From positions 23,798,663 to 23,862,662 of the forward strand of contig CM055103.1 in assembly GCA_029204225.1 (NCBI GenBank): 64,000 nucleotides of DNA. Reading direction: 5' to 3'. The notes beneath the pieces were generated by a model. The model ran no database searches, was not told where the DNA came from, and worked only from the letters and a program-made list of their open reading frames with translations. The position numbers and the translations under genes were made by a program. This DNA is from Diphasiastrum complanatum. Lineage: Eukaryota; Streptophyta; Lycopodiopsida; Lycopodiales; Lycopodiaceae. Below are positions 1 to 13,485 of this stretch, piece by piece; the first letter of the stretch is position 1; every line of letters starts with the position of its first letter.

Positions 1-1260
<1,260 letters not shown>

Positions 1261-2300
1261 ACACAAAAGAAATTTTTCTTATTGCTCCACTCTGAAACAC
1301 ACATATAGGATATTTAAAACTTTCCTTATTATTCAACATTATAAAGATTTTTAATCTTGCTGGAGAGCTCTAACCATTTGAAATTGTGCTCTTTCTTTCT
1401 TGGTTGGAGTGAGTTACATCTAAGATCAAGTTGGGGCTTCAGCTCTCACTAAATAGGGTGCATTCCTCATTCATTCACCAGAAGTGCATGATTCTCAGTT
1501 TTATCCTTGCTTTTGAATCCCCCAGCTGTAGCTCTGAACGTGAAAATAGTTCAAGCTTTAGCTCTGTTTCTGAAAAATGGCACCCCACAGTCCTCTGAAT
1601 CTGAACTCTCATCGTCCTTAGTTCTTACCCTTTAGCTATACATATGCTCTGCACAGTGCATTCACATTGTCTGGCAGCTTCTAGCTTACTCATTGAAATG
1701 TAAAAAGGCATAGTTTGATCAGATTAGCAAGATTGTAGTCCAGACTCAGCTATCTTTTTGTTCATTGCATCTAGAATTCTAAGATTCTTCATGAATGCAA
1801 GTAGACGAGTTGTAGTTCCGTAGCGTTAGTCTTGCGAGCTGCTGCTTCATGAGATGATTATGTGATTCATGTACAAGAAAAAGGAATTAACAATTGTGCT
1901 AAAAAGACAGAAGGCAGAAAATGATGGATGTGGATCGGAGACCTCACACGCACGAGCACGTATTTGGGCTGAGAAGGAGAGTTGCTCAGACCAGCTCCAT
2001 CCCAAGTACGCCATCACATCAGACTGGACAACCATAAACAGGTAACTTCCACCAAAGCAAGCCATCCAACTCAGCTGACAGGTTAGAGCCCGTTCCCCAA
2101 GAGCTTAACCCATTCACGTTCATGCAAGGAACACTCAGAACCACAAGCCGCGACATATATGGAGACAACCAGTTCCTAGACCAAATGGTCCCGATAGCAT
2201 ACCACTGGCGCCACAGACCGAATGGTCCCGATGGCATATCGCTGGCATCCCGGGATACGACCCTCAGTTATGTGCCAACTTAAAAATTTGAAGCGACCTT
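1261..2300. other. intergenic with a 37-bp imperfect duplication
   Basis: No gene recognised. Around 2179-2215 and 2216-2252 a 37-bp unit with the core ATGGTCCCGAT is repeated in tandem with several substitutions. Confidence 0.5.
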
Positions 2301-2730
2301 ACAACTGGCGCTTTTACCGAACACTGAAACCCAGAAAGTAATCAGAGTTAGTTTGAGGAAAATCCCACTTTATTGATAAATCTGAGAAGGTTACATTTCA
2401 AGTGTGTGACCGACCCTAGTCTCCGGGGAGCTGGCATGCCAAGGTGAGTGCCAGGACAACATTCCAGCAAGGGAGGTTGAGACTTGGTTGGAGCTCGCCC
2501 TGAGTCGCAACCCGCACTACCCTATAGTATTGGTGGGATTCGGCAACCCCTCATACCAAGCACTCTACCCAGGCTGGTAAAGCACATTTTTCTCTCTCTA
2601 GAAAGTCATTTTCTCTCTCTAGATTCTATTGATCCCCAGGCTTCCTTTAATCATGCCTAGATCGTGTGAGATTATTGCACATCGATTTGAACTCTCTGGA
2701 CTTCGCTAGAACCTGGTCATAGTGGCGCCG
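2301..2730 (+). other. possible LTR 3' part with primer-site-like TGGCGCCG
   Basis: A stretch with CT-rich leader-like sequence ends in ...GGTCA at 2719. Three bases later comes TGGCGCCG (2723-2730), the first eight bases of the primer site common in plant gypsy elements (TGGCGCCGTTGCCGG). The match stops after eight bases and no partner LTR is seen, so this is a weak inference. Confidence 0.2.
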
Positions 2731-2825
2731 AGAGCGGCGTCGGGAGCAGCAGGGGCGCTGCTGGCGTCGGTGGCACCGGATGTAAAGCTTGTAAAGGTAG
2801 CTTTACAACAGCAAAGAGTGAACCC

Positions 2826-3119
2826 TTGATTGATTTTGCAAAGGCTGCACCTGCTTGGGCTGCAAAAACAGCCCGTTGCATTGAATTCTGGAGCGATCTT
2901 GTGGAAAGTAAACAGATTATGAAATTGCTAGACTCTAGAAGCTTGTTATGCTCTAGCAAAGTTGATGACAAACTCCAAACAGTTCCTGCAAAGGACCAAG
3001 AAGAGCATGATCACAAAGAAGATCAAGAGGAGCTGTTTGCTGAGCTGTGTAAATATAGTTCAAATTGGCTTCAACACTACATGGAGCTAATGGCAGGTCA
3101 GCTGCGTCAAGGTGGCTGA
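2826..3119 (+). CDS. unrecognised 97-codon ORF
   Basis: The first codon is TTG-type, not a clear ATG. The product is Ala/Glu-rich, with an acidic-basic stretch of Glu, Asp, His and Lys around residues 55-70 and aromatic residues near the end (motif YSSNWLQHYMELM). It follows the primer-like site at 2723 by about 100 bases, so it might be the start of a decayed gag, but no zinc knuckle or Pol motif is visible. In-frame similarity may continue past the TGA at 3119. I do not recognise the family; it may be chance. Confidence 0.2.
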   Translation: MIDFAKAAPAWAAKTARCIEFWSDLVESKQIMKLLDSRSLLCSSKVDDKLQTVPAKDQEEHDHKEDQEELFAELCKYSSNWLQHYMELMAGQLRQGG

Positions 3120-4852
3120 AATGAAGATGACATTTTGGAGATGATGGGTGTTAGTTCTCAAACAAGCTCCACTTATCTTGCATTTAGTGATAGCACTCTG
3201 TATGTGGAAGTCTCACATCCAAAGTAGCCAAGCTTTCAGTTTCTATAGTAGAAGCAGGTTTGAGTGTGCAGGATGTGTCAGAAGCTCTTGGTTGTGAGCA
3301 ACAAAAAGTACATGCTGAACTATTCTCTCCAAGACTTGTTGTAAGAATTGGAAAAAGAAGGTTGTGAAAGACAAATCAATGTAGATCCTTCCCCGATCCA
3401 TACAAGTCTTCTTCCTTTGTGACTGAGTGACCAACTTTAGACCTCCCTCCATATTATAATTAATGAATTGCTGGCTACATGTTCAAGCAAAAAGGCCGAG
3501 ATTGAATATGTTAATATGGCAGCTTTGAAGCTTGCAAGTAGGCAGTTCTGCTTGGCTTATTGTTTTCTCGTTTTGGCATAAATTTAAGTGTAGTTTGAGA
3601 GCATATAAGTGGGCTGTGCACTTAACAAAAACCATCAACATAAGGAAAGTGATGTGTGAGCACTGCTCTCTTTGGGCTATTTCACAGATGGTTGCAAACT
3701 TGAAGATGAACTTACTCTGATTGATGGTATTGGTTGCCAACCACAATCCAAAATGCATCCTATTTTTCAGTATGTAAAGATTAGATCATGGTGCAATTAC
3801 TCTTATGCCTATATGACAAAATTTTGCACTTCAATGCTCTTTGTGAGTTTTCTAAACATTTATGGGCACAATTTTACTGGTTCTCACTGAGAGGTAAAGG
3901 CTTGTGGGGAGACATGAATTTATTCTTTAGAGAGCTAGGCCCAAAAAGGCTCTACTAGTTAGTGCTTTAGCCCAACGCAACCGGTTTTGTTGACCAAGGT
4001 TTAACCATGCCTTATTCATGGGGCAATTTATGTTGAGAGCCCATGAGCTTTATGGGCATAATATACTTTGTGCTCCAAAGTCCCTGGTTAAAAAAAATGA
4101 AGACATAATGCCATATAATGTCTTCAATAATGAGCTCAAACCATTTTTTTTCGACTCCAAAAAATGGTCATGGAAGACTCATCTTGGACCTTGGCATTTC
4201 AAAAACAACCATCCCATATATCTCATGGCAAGTCAAACATGGCTAAGACCCAACCTACGAATGATGTAGAAAGATATACTTGGTTTGTGCCTCCAATTTA
4301 AGGATGAACTAACCACTTAGATGATGTAATTGAGCTTAATTTTGGACTCGAATATGAGTTATGACAACTTCAAACGCATGTTGCCTAAGATCCACAATAA
4401 TTCTTGGCGGTGGTTGGTCATAAGGCATCTTAAACTCCCAAAAATATTCCAGGTCTGAAAACAATATACAATACAAAAAATGCACTGACCTTCATGTGAC
4501 CAGAGGCGTCCAATCACAACAGCATTGTAAGGGGAGATAGGTAGTCAAAAACTTGACAATTAGACAAGCTCTAAGGTTCAAACATTTGGTCTCAACTCCT
4601 CTTACCAACAAAATCCAAGCTACATGCCTAGCTCATATTGATGGCTCCAAAGATCAGTCAATGTCAGTTTGAATGTAACTTCTCAGTGCTGATTAGTGAA
4701 GATGAGCATTGGAATCAATAATTATTCTAGGTTTCACCTTTGTGCTAGGCCCAGTTAACAAAGACCAATTTCATTTTTTTTTCTTAGTGATTTGAACAAT
4801 GGTAAAGTATACTAGTGTTATATACAACATAGCCACGGAAAGGCAAAGCTAG
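3120..4852. other. no convincing gene; probably degraded repeats
   Basis: Short ORFs of 60-90 codons occur on both strands without recognisable motifs. The sequence has the look of old decayed repeats, with many A/T runs. Confidence 0.4.
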
Positions 4853-4936
4853 TTTGTTCCACCCCCGACTATTGCTCATTATGAATTCCTAGTGTTGCCA
4901 TTTGGATTAACGAATGCTCTAGCAACATTCTAGCAA
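4853..4936 (+). pseudogene. Ty3/gypsy reverse transcriptase stub
   Basis: Plus-strand translation from 4853 reads HYEFLVLPFGLTNALATF and then a stop. This matches the conserved gypsy RT block around 'YEF..MPFGL.NAPATF'. Only about 28 codons remain, ending in a TAG at about 4931. At 4937 the sequence changes to copia Gag, so the stub marks a recombination junction. It has no coding function now. Confidence 0.8.
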
Positions 4937-6405
4937 ATGATGGATCAGTCCTCCCAAGCTGCAACATCCAGTGGCAAGAAGAAGCTGTCAAAGATCAAGT
5001 GTTTTTTTTGTGGCAAGAAAGGACATTATGCATCAAACTGTTTCAAGAAGAAGAACCAATCTAAACAAGCTAACCTTACTAATGAGGATGAGTGTGAGGA
5101 TGTTGAGAGTGAAAGAAAGGATTCATTAATGATGTCTACTTTTTCATCTTTTCCTTTTAAGAATGAAGAAGTATGGTGGACAGATAGTGGGGCTAGTTCC
5201 CATATGTCTAGTTCTAGGAACTCTTTCACTAGTCTCATGCCATATCTAGGTGCAAAAAGATCAATCTATACTGCTAATGATGTAGAGTGTAGGATTGAAG
5301 GAATAGGTAGTATTCCACTACATGCATCATCATCAAAATCTTTTTGCTTACATGATGTACTTTATGTACCTAGATTGACCAAGAATCTCATTAGTGTAGG
5401 ATAGTTGCTTGATAGTGGATACAGAATTGGTAAGTTGTACAAACTAGACTCTAGGGAGAGTGCTAACATTTCAAATATTGCTTATGAGACCAAGGTTCTT
5501 TAGGAGAATCTGTGGCACAAGAGATTGGGTCATTTTAATTTCAGAGCCATGCAATCTATGGTCAAGGAAGGAAAAGTTGTTGGACTACCAAAGACACTGT
5601 CAAAGGAGCTTCTACCCTGTTAAGCTTGTGTGTTGGCAAAATTACACAGAAGGCCTTTTCCTAGATCAAGCATCAAAACAAAGCAACCATTTGAACTAGT
5701 GCACTCTGATGTTCATTTCTCATCAACTAAGAGCAAAGGAGGAGCAAATAGCTTTGTTTACTTTGTAGATGATTATACAAGATGCTCTTGGATCTATGTG
5801 ATGTCTTCTAAAGCCATGGTCTATGATGTTTTTCTTACTTTCAAAGCTTATGTAGAAAAGTGGTTTTCTTTCAAGTTGAAAGCTTTGAGAAGTGATAGTG
5901 GAGGAGAATACACTTCCAATAAGTTTAAAGACTTTTGTGAGAGAGAGGGCAATCAAAGAGAGTTTTCTTGTTCATATACTCCTCAGCAAAATGGAGTTGC
6001 TGAGAGAAAAAGTAGAACTTTGTGTGAATGTGCAAAAGCCATAAGGCTAGAAGCTTCTCTGCCTAAAGAATTTTGGGGAGAGGCAGTTGCATGTGCAAAC
6101 TATCTTTGTAATAGGCTTTCAAATCTTGCAATAGGAGGAAAAACACCATTTGACATGTTGTATAAGAAAAAGCCTAAGGTAGATCATCTTACAATTTTTG
6201 GTTGTGTATGCTTTGTGCATGTGCCTCTAGAAACTAGGAAGAAGGAAGATCCTAGTGCAATTTAAGAAATTTTTGTAGGATATGCATCCACTAAAAAAGC
6301 ATACAAAGTATATCTTCCTTCTACTGACAAGAATCTTGTTAGTAGAGATGTGATCTTCCATGAAGATCAGAAGTTTAACTTGGATAATGCACAGATCAAT
6401 GAGTC
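4937..6405 (+). pseudogene. Ty1/copia Gag C-terminus, protease and integrase, decayed (copy 1)
   Basis: One frame runs from 4937. It has a Gag zinc knuckle CFFCGKKGHYASNC (CX2CX4HX4C, near 5000-5041), the protease site WWTDSGASSHM (near 5173-5205), the LYVPRLTKNLISVG block before integrase, a damaged zinc region (LWHKRLGHFNF), and the integrase core with HSDVH, RSDSGGEY and NGVAERK, so the DDE residues are still visible. In-frame stops occur at 5402-5404, near 5501, near 5620 and at 6263-6265. The linker SRDVIFHEDQKF follows. No RT follows; the sequence jumps into a second integrase copy. The N-terminal Gag is missing, replaced by the gypsy stub. Confidence 0.9.
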
Positions 6406-7545
6406 TCATGCAAGATCAATCATCAAGGGCATCCTAACTTTAAGTCTATGTCTTCTATGGTCAATAAAGAGAAGATGGTCCAAAGATTTCAAGCCTTGTG
6501 AGGCTTGTGCTATTGCAAAATCACATAGAAAGCCATATCAAAAGTCTTTTATCAAGATTACTCATCCTTTGGAGCTTATACACTCAGATGTTCATTTTTC
6601 TTCTTCTAAAAGTCTTGGTGGTGCAACATGTTTTGTCATCTTTATTGATGACTTTACAAGATATACTTGGTTGTATCTACTTTCTTCAAAAGCTATGGTA
6701 ATTGATCACTTTCTAATCTTTAAAGCTTATGTTGAGAAACAGTTTCTTTCAAAGTTAAAGCTTTAAGATGTGATGGAGGAGGTGAATACATCTCCAACAA
6801 GTTTTATGAATATTGTGAAGGTGAAGGAATAAAGAGAGAGTTTTCTTGTGCTTATTCTCCATCTCAAAATGGAGTTGTTGACAGGAAAAATCGATCTTTA
6901 TGTGAATGTGTTAAAGCAATCCGAGTTGAAGCTTCTTTGCCTATTGAATATTGGGGTGAAACAATTAATTGTGCAAACTATTTGTCCAATAGATTACCTC
7001 ACAATGCACTTGCTGGAAAATCACCATATGAAGTCTTAGAAGAAACCTAAGGTAGATCACCTTAGAGTTTTTGGATGTGCTTGCTTTGTTCATGTACCCT
7101 TGGAAACAAGGAAAAGAGATGATCCTAATTCTATTAAAGGGAACATGGTTGGATATTCATCCAACAAGAAAGCTTATAGAATCTATGTTCCCTCTACCTC
7201 AACTACAATTGAGAGTAGGGATGTTATATTCCATGAGAATCAAAAATACATTCTTGATGAGGCCGAGTTCAAAGATACTCCAATCATCACCCTTGAAGAC
7301 TATCATAGAGAGATGGGGCCAAGAATTGAGGAGGAGACACCTTGAATCTTTTCACCTAGGAGGTCTCAAAGAGAAAGATCGAGCCTAGGAGGCTTACATA
7401 TGAAAATAGAGGCAAGCAAGTGGAACTCAACTCCACTAATTGTGCTTATTTTATTTCACATGAGGAGCCAAAGGATGTATATGATACACTCAATTCGAAA
7501 GAATGGTTTCTTGCCATGAAGGAGGAATATGATACATGCATGAGA
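6406..7545 (+). pseudogene. Ty1/copia integrase to start of RT, decayed (copy 2)
   Basis: Directly after copy 1 the sequence restarts at the pre-integrase block (GHPNFKSMSSMV), then KPCEACAIAKSH, HSDVH, CDGGGEY (frame shifted) and NGVVDRKNRSL, where the catalytic Glu is Asp. The linker ESRDVIFHENQKY follows, then the first RT residues (EEPKDVYDTLNSKEWFLAMKEE), ending at about 7545. Several frameshifts are needed (near 6480, 6765 and 7040) and there is a TGA at 7343-7345. RT homology stops at a small hairpin, TGTGACA-AA-TGTCACA, at 7546-7561. Confidence 0.87.
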
Positions 7546-7561
7546 TGTGACAAATGTCACA

Positions 7562-8490
7562 TAGACTCTAGTTTTCACTTTAGATGTCATTGAAAGGTGG
7601 ATGGATGTGGTTCTACCTCGATCTACCTCAAATTCCATAAATATGTGTAGCCATTCTCATAATTTTTTATGAAGAACCAAAGCTTTGTAGCTATCTCATG
7701 CCATTTTGGATCTACACCATTTTTGCTTGATATCTCTCTCACTTTCTCTTTCTAATTCATGTTGAGGCTAATGCTCATACACTAATTTCTTGTACTTTTG
7801 CTCATTTATGATTCATTGCTATCATTCTCTGATTCTTAGCATGCTAGATTGTGGTTAAGCCATAACTTCTGTACTAGATCTTGCTATTTAATCTAGAATC
7901 AAGTTATTGTGCTAATCATAAAGTTTAATAAGATTTATCATACTTGTGAATCATCCTCACACGTGTAAATTCTAGAAATTTTGTCAAAAATAGAATGTGA
8001 CAATTAAAAAATTATAAATTTTTTGAAAATAGAATACTTAAAAAAATATCAATATAACATAATAAATAAATAAAATAAAAATAAAAAATACAATAACTGA
8101 AACAAAAACTAGAACAAAATCAAGAATAAATAAAGACAAAATCACATAATAATGATATGAAAAAATTAAATAAAATCAAAATAAGAGGGCCAAGAGCCAA
8201 GGACTATAGTTCAAGGTCTAAGAAAAATCCATGAATATTTTATAAAGATATTTAAAATACATTAAAATACTCCAAGATAATTACAAACAATCTCAAAACT
8301 TGGGTGAAAATAACTACAAATAATCTAAAAAATACACAAATTGATTTCAAGATTTACAAAAAAAAGAAAATTAATTGAGAGTGTATTTATCAAGCTATTT
8401 ACATTGTGTGCTATATTACATCTATGTATATACTATGTATGTATGTTCCAAAGTATATTGATATTATAATTGCTCTGGGTGTGTGTAGGG
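7562..8490. other. AT-rich intergenic
   Basis: No gene seen. From about 7980 to 8380 the sequence is strongly A-rich with many 'aaaataaa' runs, likely degraded non-coding DNA. Confidence 0.5.
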
Positions 8491-8594
8491 CAGGCAATGG
8501 AAAAAGATCGTGAGGAAAATGTCCGCATTTTCTTGCTATATTTAGAAAAGAAGTCATTGCATTCGGTCAAATTCTGACTACTGAACCGAGCCAG

Positions 8595-8921
8595 ATGTGT
8601 TTCTTTCGCGAAATTGGCACAAATAGATGCATGGTGAGTATTCCAAAAGTGCTCAAGATGGATTGTCCATTGCCATACCCACAGGCGGGTATCACTGATC
8701 TTGGAGACATTTATGACAATTTGTTGGACTTAATGACAAATAAATTGTTGTGGGATAACAATGATGTGGTGAAGATTGACGATCTAGCAGTCTTGGCATG
8801 TCATATTTATAACAACAATGATATTGTTGACTGTATGGATTTTGATGGCAATATAGTTTGTTCAACTAGCTTCAAAGGTTACTATAGTTTTGACGAAAAA
8901 ATCAATTATTTGCCATTGTAA
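8595..8921 (+). CDS. unrecognised 108-codon ORF, upstream member of an overlapping pair
   Basis: The ORF begins at ATG 8595 and ends with TAA at 8919-8921. Its product is acidic and rich in Asp, Asn and Ile (motifs LPYPQAGITDLGDIYDNL and YSFDEKINYLPL) and lacks zinc-knuckle, protease, integrase or RT motifs. A short ORF (8497-8577) lies just upstream, and the next ORF begins at the last base of this stop codon (TAATG). I do not recognise the protein. It may be a single frameshifted relic of a viral-like or transposon-borne gene, or a chance ORF. Confidence 0.3.
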   Translation: MCFFREIGTNRCMVSIPKVLKMDCPLPYPQAGITDLGDIYDNLLDLMTNKLLWDNNDVVKIDDLAVLACHIYNNNDIVDCMDFDGNIVCSTSFKGYYSFDEKINYLPL

Positions 8922-9139
8922 TGTTAATATCGGTAGCAAATGAAGGAACCATTCAAAATGCTATGGCATATGACAGAGTCACATTTTACTCACCGAATAA
9001 ATCGATGATATGGTGTGTATCGAAACTTTCTTTACATGCTATGAATGCTAGGCACGTATCGTTCAACGAGACAATAAATGAGTATTATACTTACTATTCA
9101 ATCACAATTACAACAGATCATCAAGTACGCAATGTATAA
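8921..9139 (+). CDS. unrecognised 72-codon ORF overlapping the previous stop
   Basis: Its ATG (8921-8923) shares one base with the upstream TAA. The product is Thr/Tyr/Ser-rich (motif NETINEYYTYYSITITT) and ends at TAA 9137-9139. It probably continues the preceding protein after a frameshift, since amino-acid style and codon use are alike. Function unknown. Confidence 0.27.
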   Translation: MLISVANEGTIQNAMAYDRVTFYSPNKSMIWCVSKLSLHAMNARHVSFNETINEYYTYYSITITTDHQVRNV

Positions 9140-10285
<1,146 letters not shown>

Positions 10286-10900
10286 TATAAATCCTAAAAA
10301 ATGTCCAATTGTTTTGCCAAAGTCCAAAATCAATTGATACTATGTTATTAACAATCATAAAATCTGCTACTTAAAATTGCATAAAAGAATGTTCTACATG
10401 AGGTTATAAATGTTTAGTTTTAAGATATGAAACTTATGAAAGACAACATGTGTGGGTCATCAATATCAGTGTTAATATGGCTTTTAATATGCCAAATTAG
10501 ATTTGATTAATAGCTTGACATCATAGTTATGACAAGTGCATATTTCACATTTTCTTGTAAATTGTTTGCACTAGTACCACACTATTATGAAGGGTGATCA
10601 TCCATGCATCACACTTCATATAGTTTTACTTTGATTGGCACTTTTGTTGACAATGTTGTTGAGTCGGGTGTTGCATGTGATATGTATTCTATGGTTTTCA
10701 GGTTTTAAAGTGTAATCATATGTTTGTTTCACTTGTATGATGTGCATTGCACACATTCAAGATCTACAACATATTAAATACACCCTGTGTAATTCTAAGT
10801 AACCTATGCACTCAAAAAAATGCACACAAAGGTAATTCACTAAGAAAGCTTATTTGTTGCATATGATTGAATAAGATTAAAGATAAAGCAACCCAATGAT
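10286..10900. other. intergenic left of the nested retrotransposons
   Basis: No gene seen. Element A appears truncated near 10901; no A-family LTR is recognisable here. Confidence 0.45.
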
Positions 10901-12022
10901 CTATAGTATGGTGGAGAATATCAAAGCTTGTAGGTTTACCCACCCAAATTTGAACTTTTTCATATGTGTCGTTCCTATTCCACTTATCTTACATTCTTGA
11001 CTACTTGCAGTATAGATTGATCTATGTAAATCATTGTAAGAAAGTAAAGTGGAGATTATGTCCTTTTGATATGTCATGTGAGAACTAGCCACACTATCAA
11101 TCCACCAAGAATCATTGGTGTTGTTCTTGGATGATGGTGGTTTGTCGGATACCATCAAGGATGACTCTTCATCCTCCTCCTCCTGATGTGCAATGTTGCT
11201 TTGTTTGCTCTCTTGTGCCTTCTTCTTCTTGAGACATTCTGATGCAAAATGTCCTTTCTTTCCACAGAAAAAACATTTGTACCTGGACTTGTCTTTGATC
11301 TTGCCCTTTGAGCTTGAAGCTTCATCCTCCTCCTTGGTCTCCTTGAAGTGCTTCTTCTTGCCATTGGTCTTCTTCTTGCCTTTGAATGAGAAATTAACTT
11401 CCTCATCACCATCCTACAGAGAAATAGCATTCATTTTTGCATTGGTATGCATCATCCTACACTCTTCAGCCACTAATACACTGTGTAGCTTTTCTATAGT
11501 AGGCAAAGTGTCTTGGATTGCAAAGCTTTGGACCAAATTTATAAAGCCACTCCCTAGACCATTGAGGACAATCTGAACAAGCTCACTATCTTGAATCTTC
11601 TCTCCAATGGAAGCTAACTCCCTATTGAGAGACTTGATTCTTAGCACATAATCCTGTGCACTCTCATCACTCCTCTTCATGCTTTGTAGAATCTGATTCC
11701 TAAGCATGAGAACCCTCGAAGTGTTACTAGACTCATAGATAGATTTTAAAGATTCCCAAGCCTCTTTAGCACTCTCACATGATGATACTTCCCTTAAATG
11801 ATCATTGCTTACATTCATCTTAATACAGTGAAGTGCAAGCCTGGACCTCTTCTTGTATCTCACTAATTCCTGTGCACCTACAGGTTCATCTTCAACATCT
11901 ATTAGAAACTCATAAAGATCCTGGAGCATCATTAGTGACTCCATCCTCACTTTCCAAATAGCATAATTGGTAGAATTTAACCTCTCACTAGCTTCTAGAA
12001 GGTAGGCTCCCACTGATCCCAT
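10901..12022 (-). pseudogene. element A Gag-protease, inactivated
   Basis: The minus frame begins at ATG 12022-12020 (MGSVGAYLLEASERLNSTNY). It has the copia Gag fold segments KVRMESL, AKEAWESLKSIYES and LRNQILQSMKRSDESAQDY. A TAG at 11416-11414 stands where the sister B copy has CAG. Beyond it the same frame continues through the zinc knuckle CFFCGKKGHFASEC (about 11275-11234) to the protease region near 11110-11080. There the catalytic DSGA has become DSVA, which should abolish the aspartic protease. Homology ends at about 10901 without integrase or RT. Gag would form the virus-like particle in the cytoplasm; this copy is dead. Confidence 0.9.
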
Positions 12023-12576
12023 CTTACTAGCAAGATTCTACACACAAGATATAGATTTGTTTGAACCTGAAACTCACAAAGGTTTCTAACTTGCAGTGTT
12101 TCACTCAAATGTTGACTTCTAATCCAACAGATGGACTTGTATTCACAGTTCTATAACTCCCTCACAAAGCTGAAATGAAGATAAGATGAGATGAAAACTA
12201 CTCTCAAGCAAATCTTGCCAATCTTGGCTATTCTTGGACAAAAACTGACTCTATCTCTCTCATTCACTTTGATGTACTTTCAAGACCTGGTTTCCACTTT
12301 AAGAAGATCTGAAATCAGCCTAGATTGATTAGTTTTCATGAAAGAAATTCAAAACTAATCAATGGCAAGTGATCTTGGTAGATTATCCTAGGATTTGCAC
12401 TAGAAATTACATCAAACTGACACCAGATGAATTTTTTGTGATCCAATGAATATGGGTTATTAAATGCTGGTTCAGAGATGCCCACATGTGTGAACAGTAT
12501 GGATTTTGATCCTGAAAAAGTTTGGGATCAAATTTTCTCACCAAAATTTGGATACCAGCTCGCCCTTCCAATACTA
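12023..12576 (-). other. element A 5' leader (gag-proximal part)
   Basis: Untranslated leader between the B insertion and the gag ATG. It corresponds to B's leader at 21234-21990 but has a single copy of the 172-bp block that B carries twice. No ORF of its own. Confidence 0.75.
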
Positions 12577-12581
12577 GCTTT

Positions 12582-13282
12582 TGTGAAAGTACTATACTTT
12601 AGGACCATAAATGGATCTACAAAAGATCCACAAGAGTGATTGGATGCTTGCTTAACAATCTATCAGAAAACTAAACACAAAAAAGTTGATCTAGATTGGC
12701 AATTTGACAAACAACAAGCATTAACAATCAAAAGCATTGATCAACATTGAAATTCGAGCCCACACATGTGTACTACAGGCTGTAGTATGGCCTTCAACCT
12801 GAAAAACAAGTAGAAATTGATTTGGTTTCATTTGGATCACAAAAACTCAATGTACATAGTGAACTAGCTTGAGATTGCCAATGAGCTCCAAAAATATTCT
12901 ATCTTCTCACTATGGGAGCTTGGAATACATAGCAAATTCGACTTCCTTCTTGAAGTTAGGTGGATTTCCAGCATGTAATAAGGAAGTTAACTCACCCTTC
13001 TTGCCCTAAAATGAAACCCTAGCCTAGATCCTAGACTTACGCTTGGTAGGTAGCTAGTTGGTCAAATTTTCACCTTAAACTTAGGTGTAGGTCCTATAAA
13101 GTAGGGATGACCACCAAATAGACATGACCAACTCTCTTGACTTGACCTAACCTACATTAGGAGTGGGTTGCCATGAGGCATATTGGCCTTACATGTGTGG
13201 AACCCAATTATACACAATATTTACAATGTTCTACATGGTTTTTGATCAAGCTAGATTTGCCAATTTTTGTCAATTCTTCACA
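12582..13282 (-). repeat. element B 3' LTR
   Basis: 701-bp LTR running TGTGAAAG...TTCTTCACA on the plus strand, nearly identical to 22012-22710. It contains CACACATGTG at 12771-12780, the CpG-decayed form of the palindrome seen in the other LTR families. Confidence 0.95.
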
Positions 13283-13292
13283 CTCCTCCTCA
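13283..13292 (-). other. element B polypurine tract
   Basis: On the minus strand GAGGAGGAG directly precedes the 3' LTR. It is the expected plus-strand DNA primer, and the same motif precedes the LTR of element D. Confidence 0.8.
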
Positions 13293-13485
13293 GATTTAGC
13301 TTGATCTATCTACAATTTCTTTCTAGATGAATGAATGCTTTTAGAAGTGTCTAGAAAATCCAGCTACAAAAAAGGAAATTTTGAGACTCCAATAGAGAAT
13401 GATGTCCACGAAGGATTTTTCACCACCTCTTAAAGGATCCCTTACAAGATGTTCCAAATATGTGTCTATATACATGTAGCACACT

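Noticed and set aside
11155-11430. 91-codon Arg-rich minus ORF
   Set aside because: A shadow frame over the element A zinc-knuckle region; the true frame gives CFFCGKKGHFASEC.
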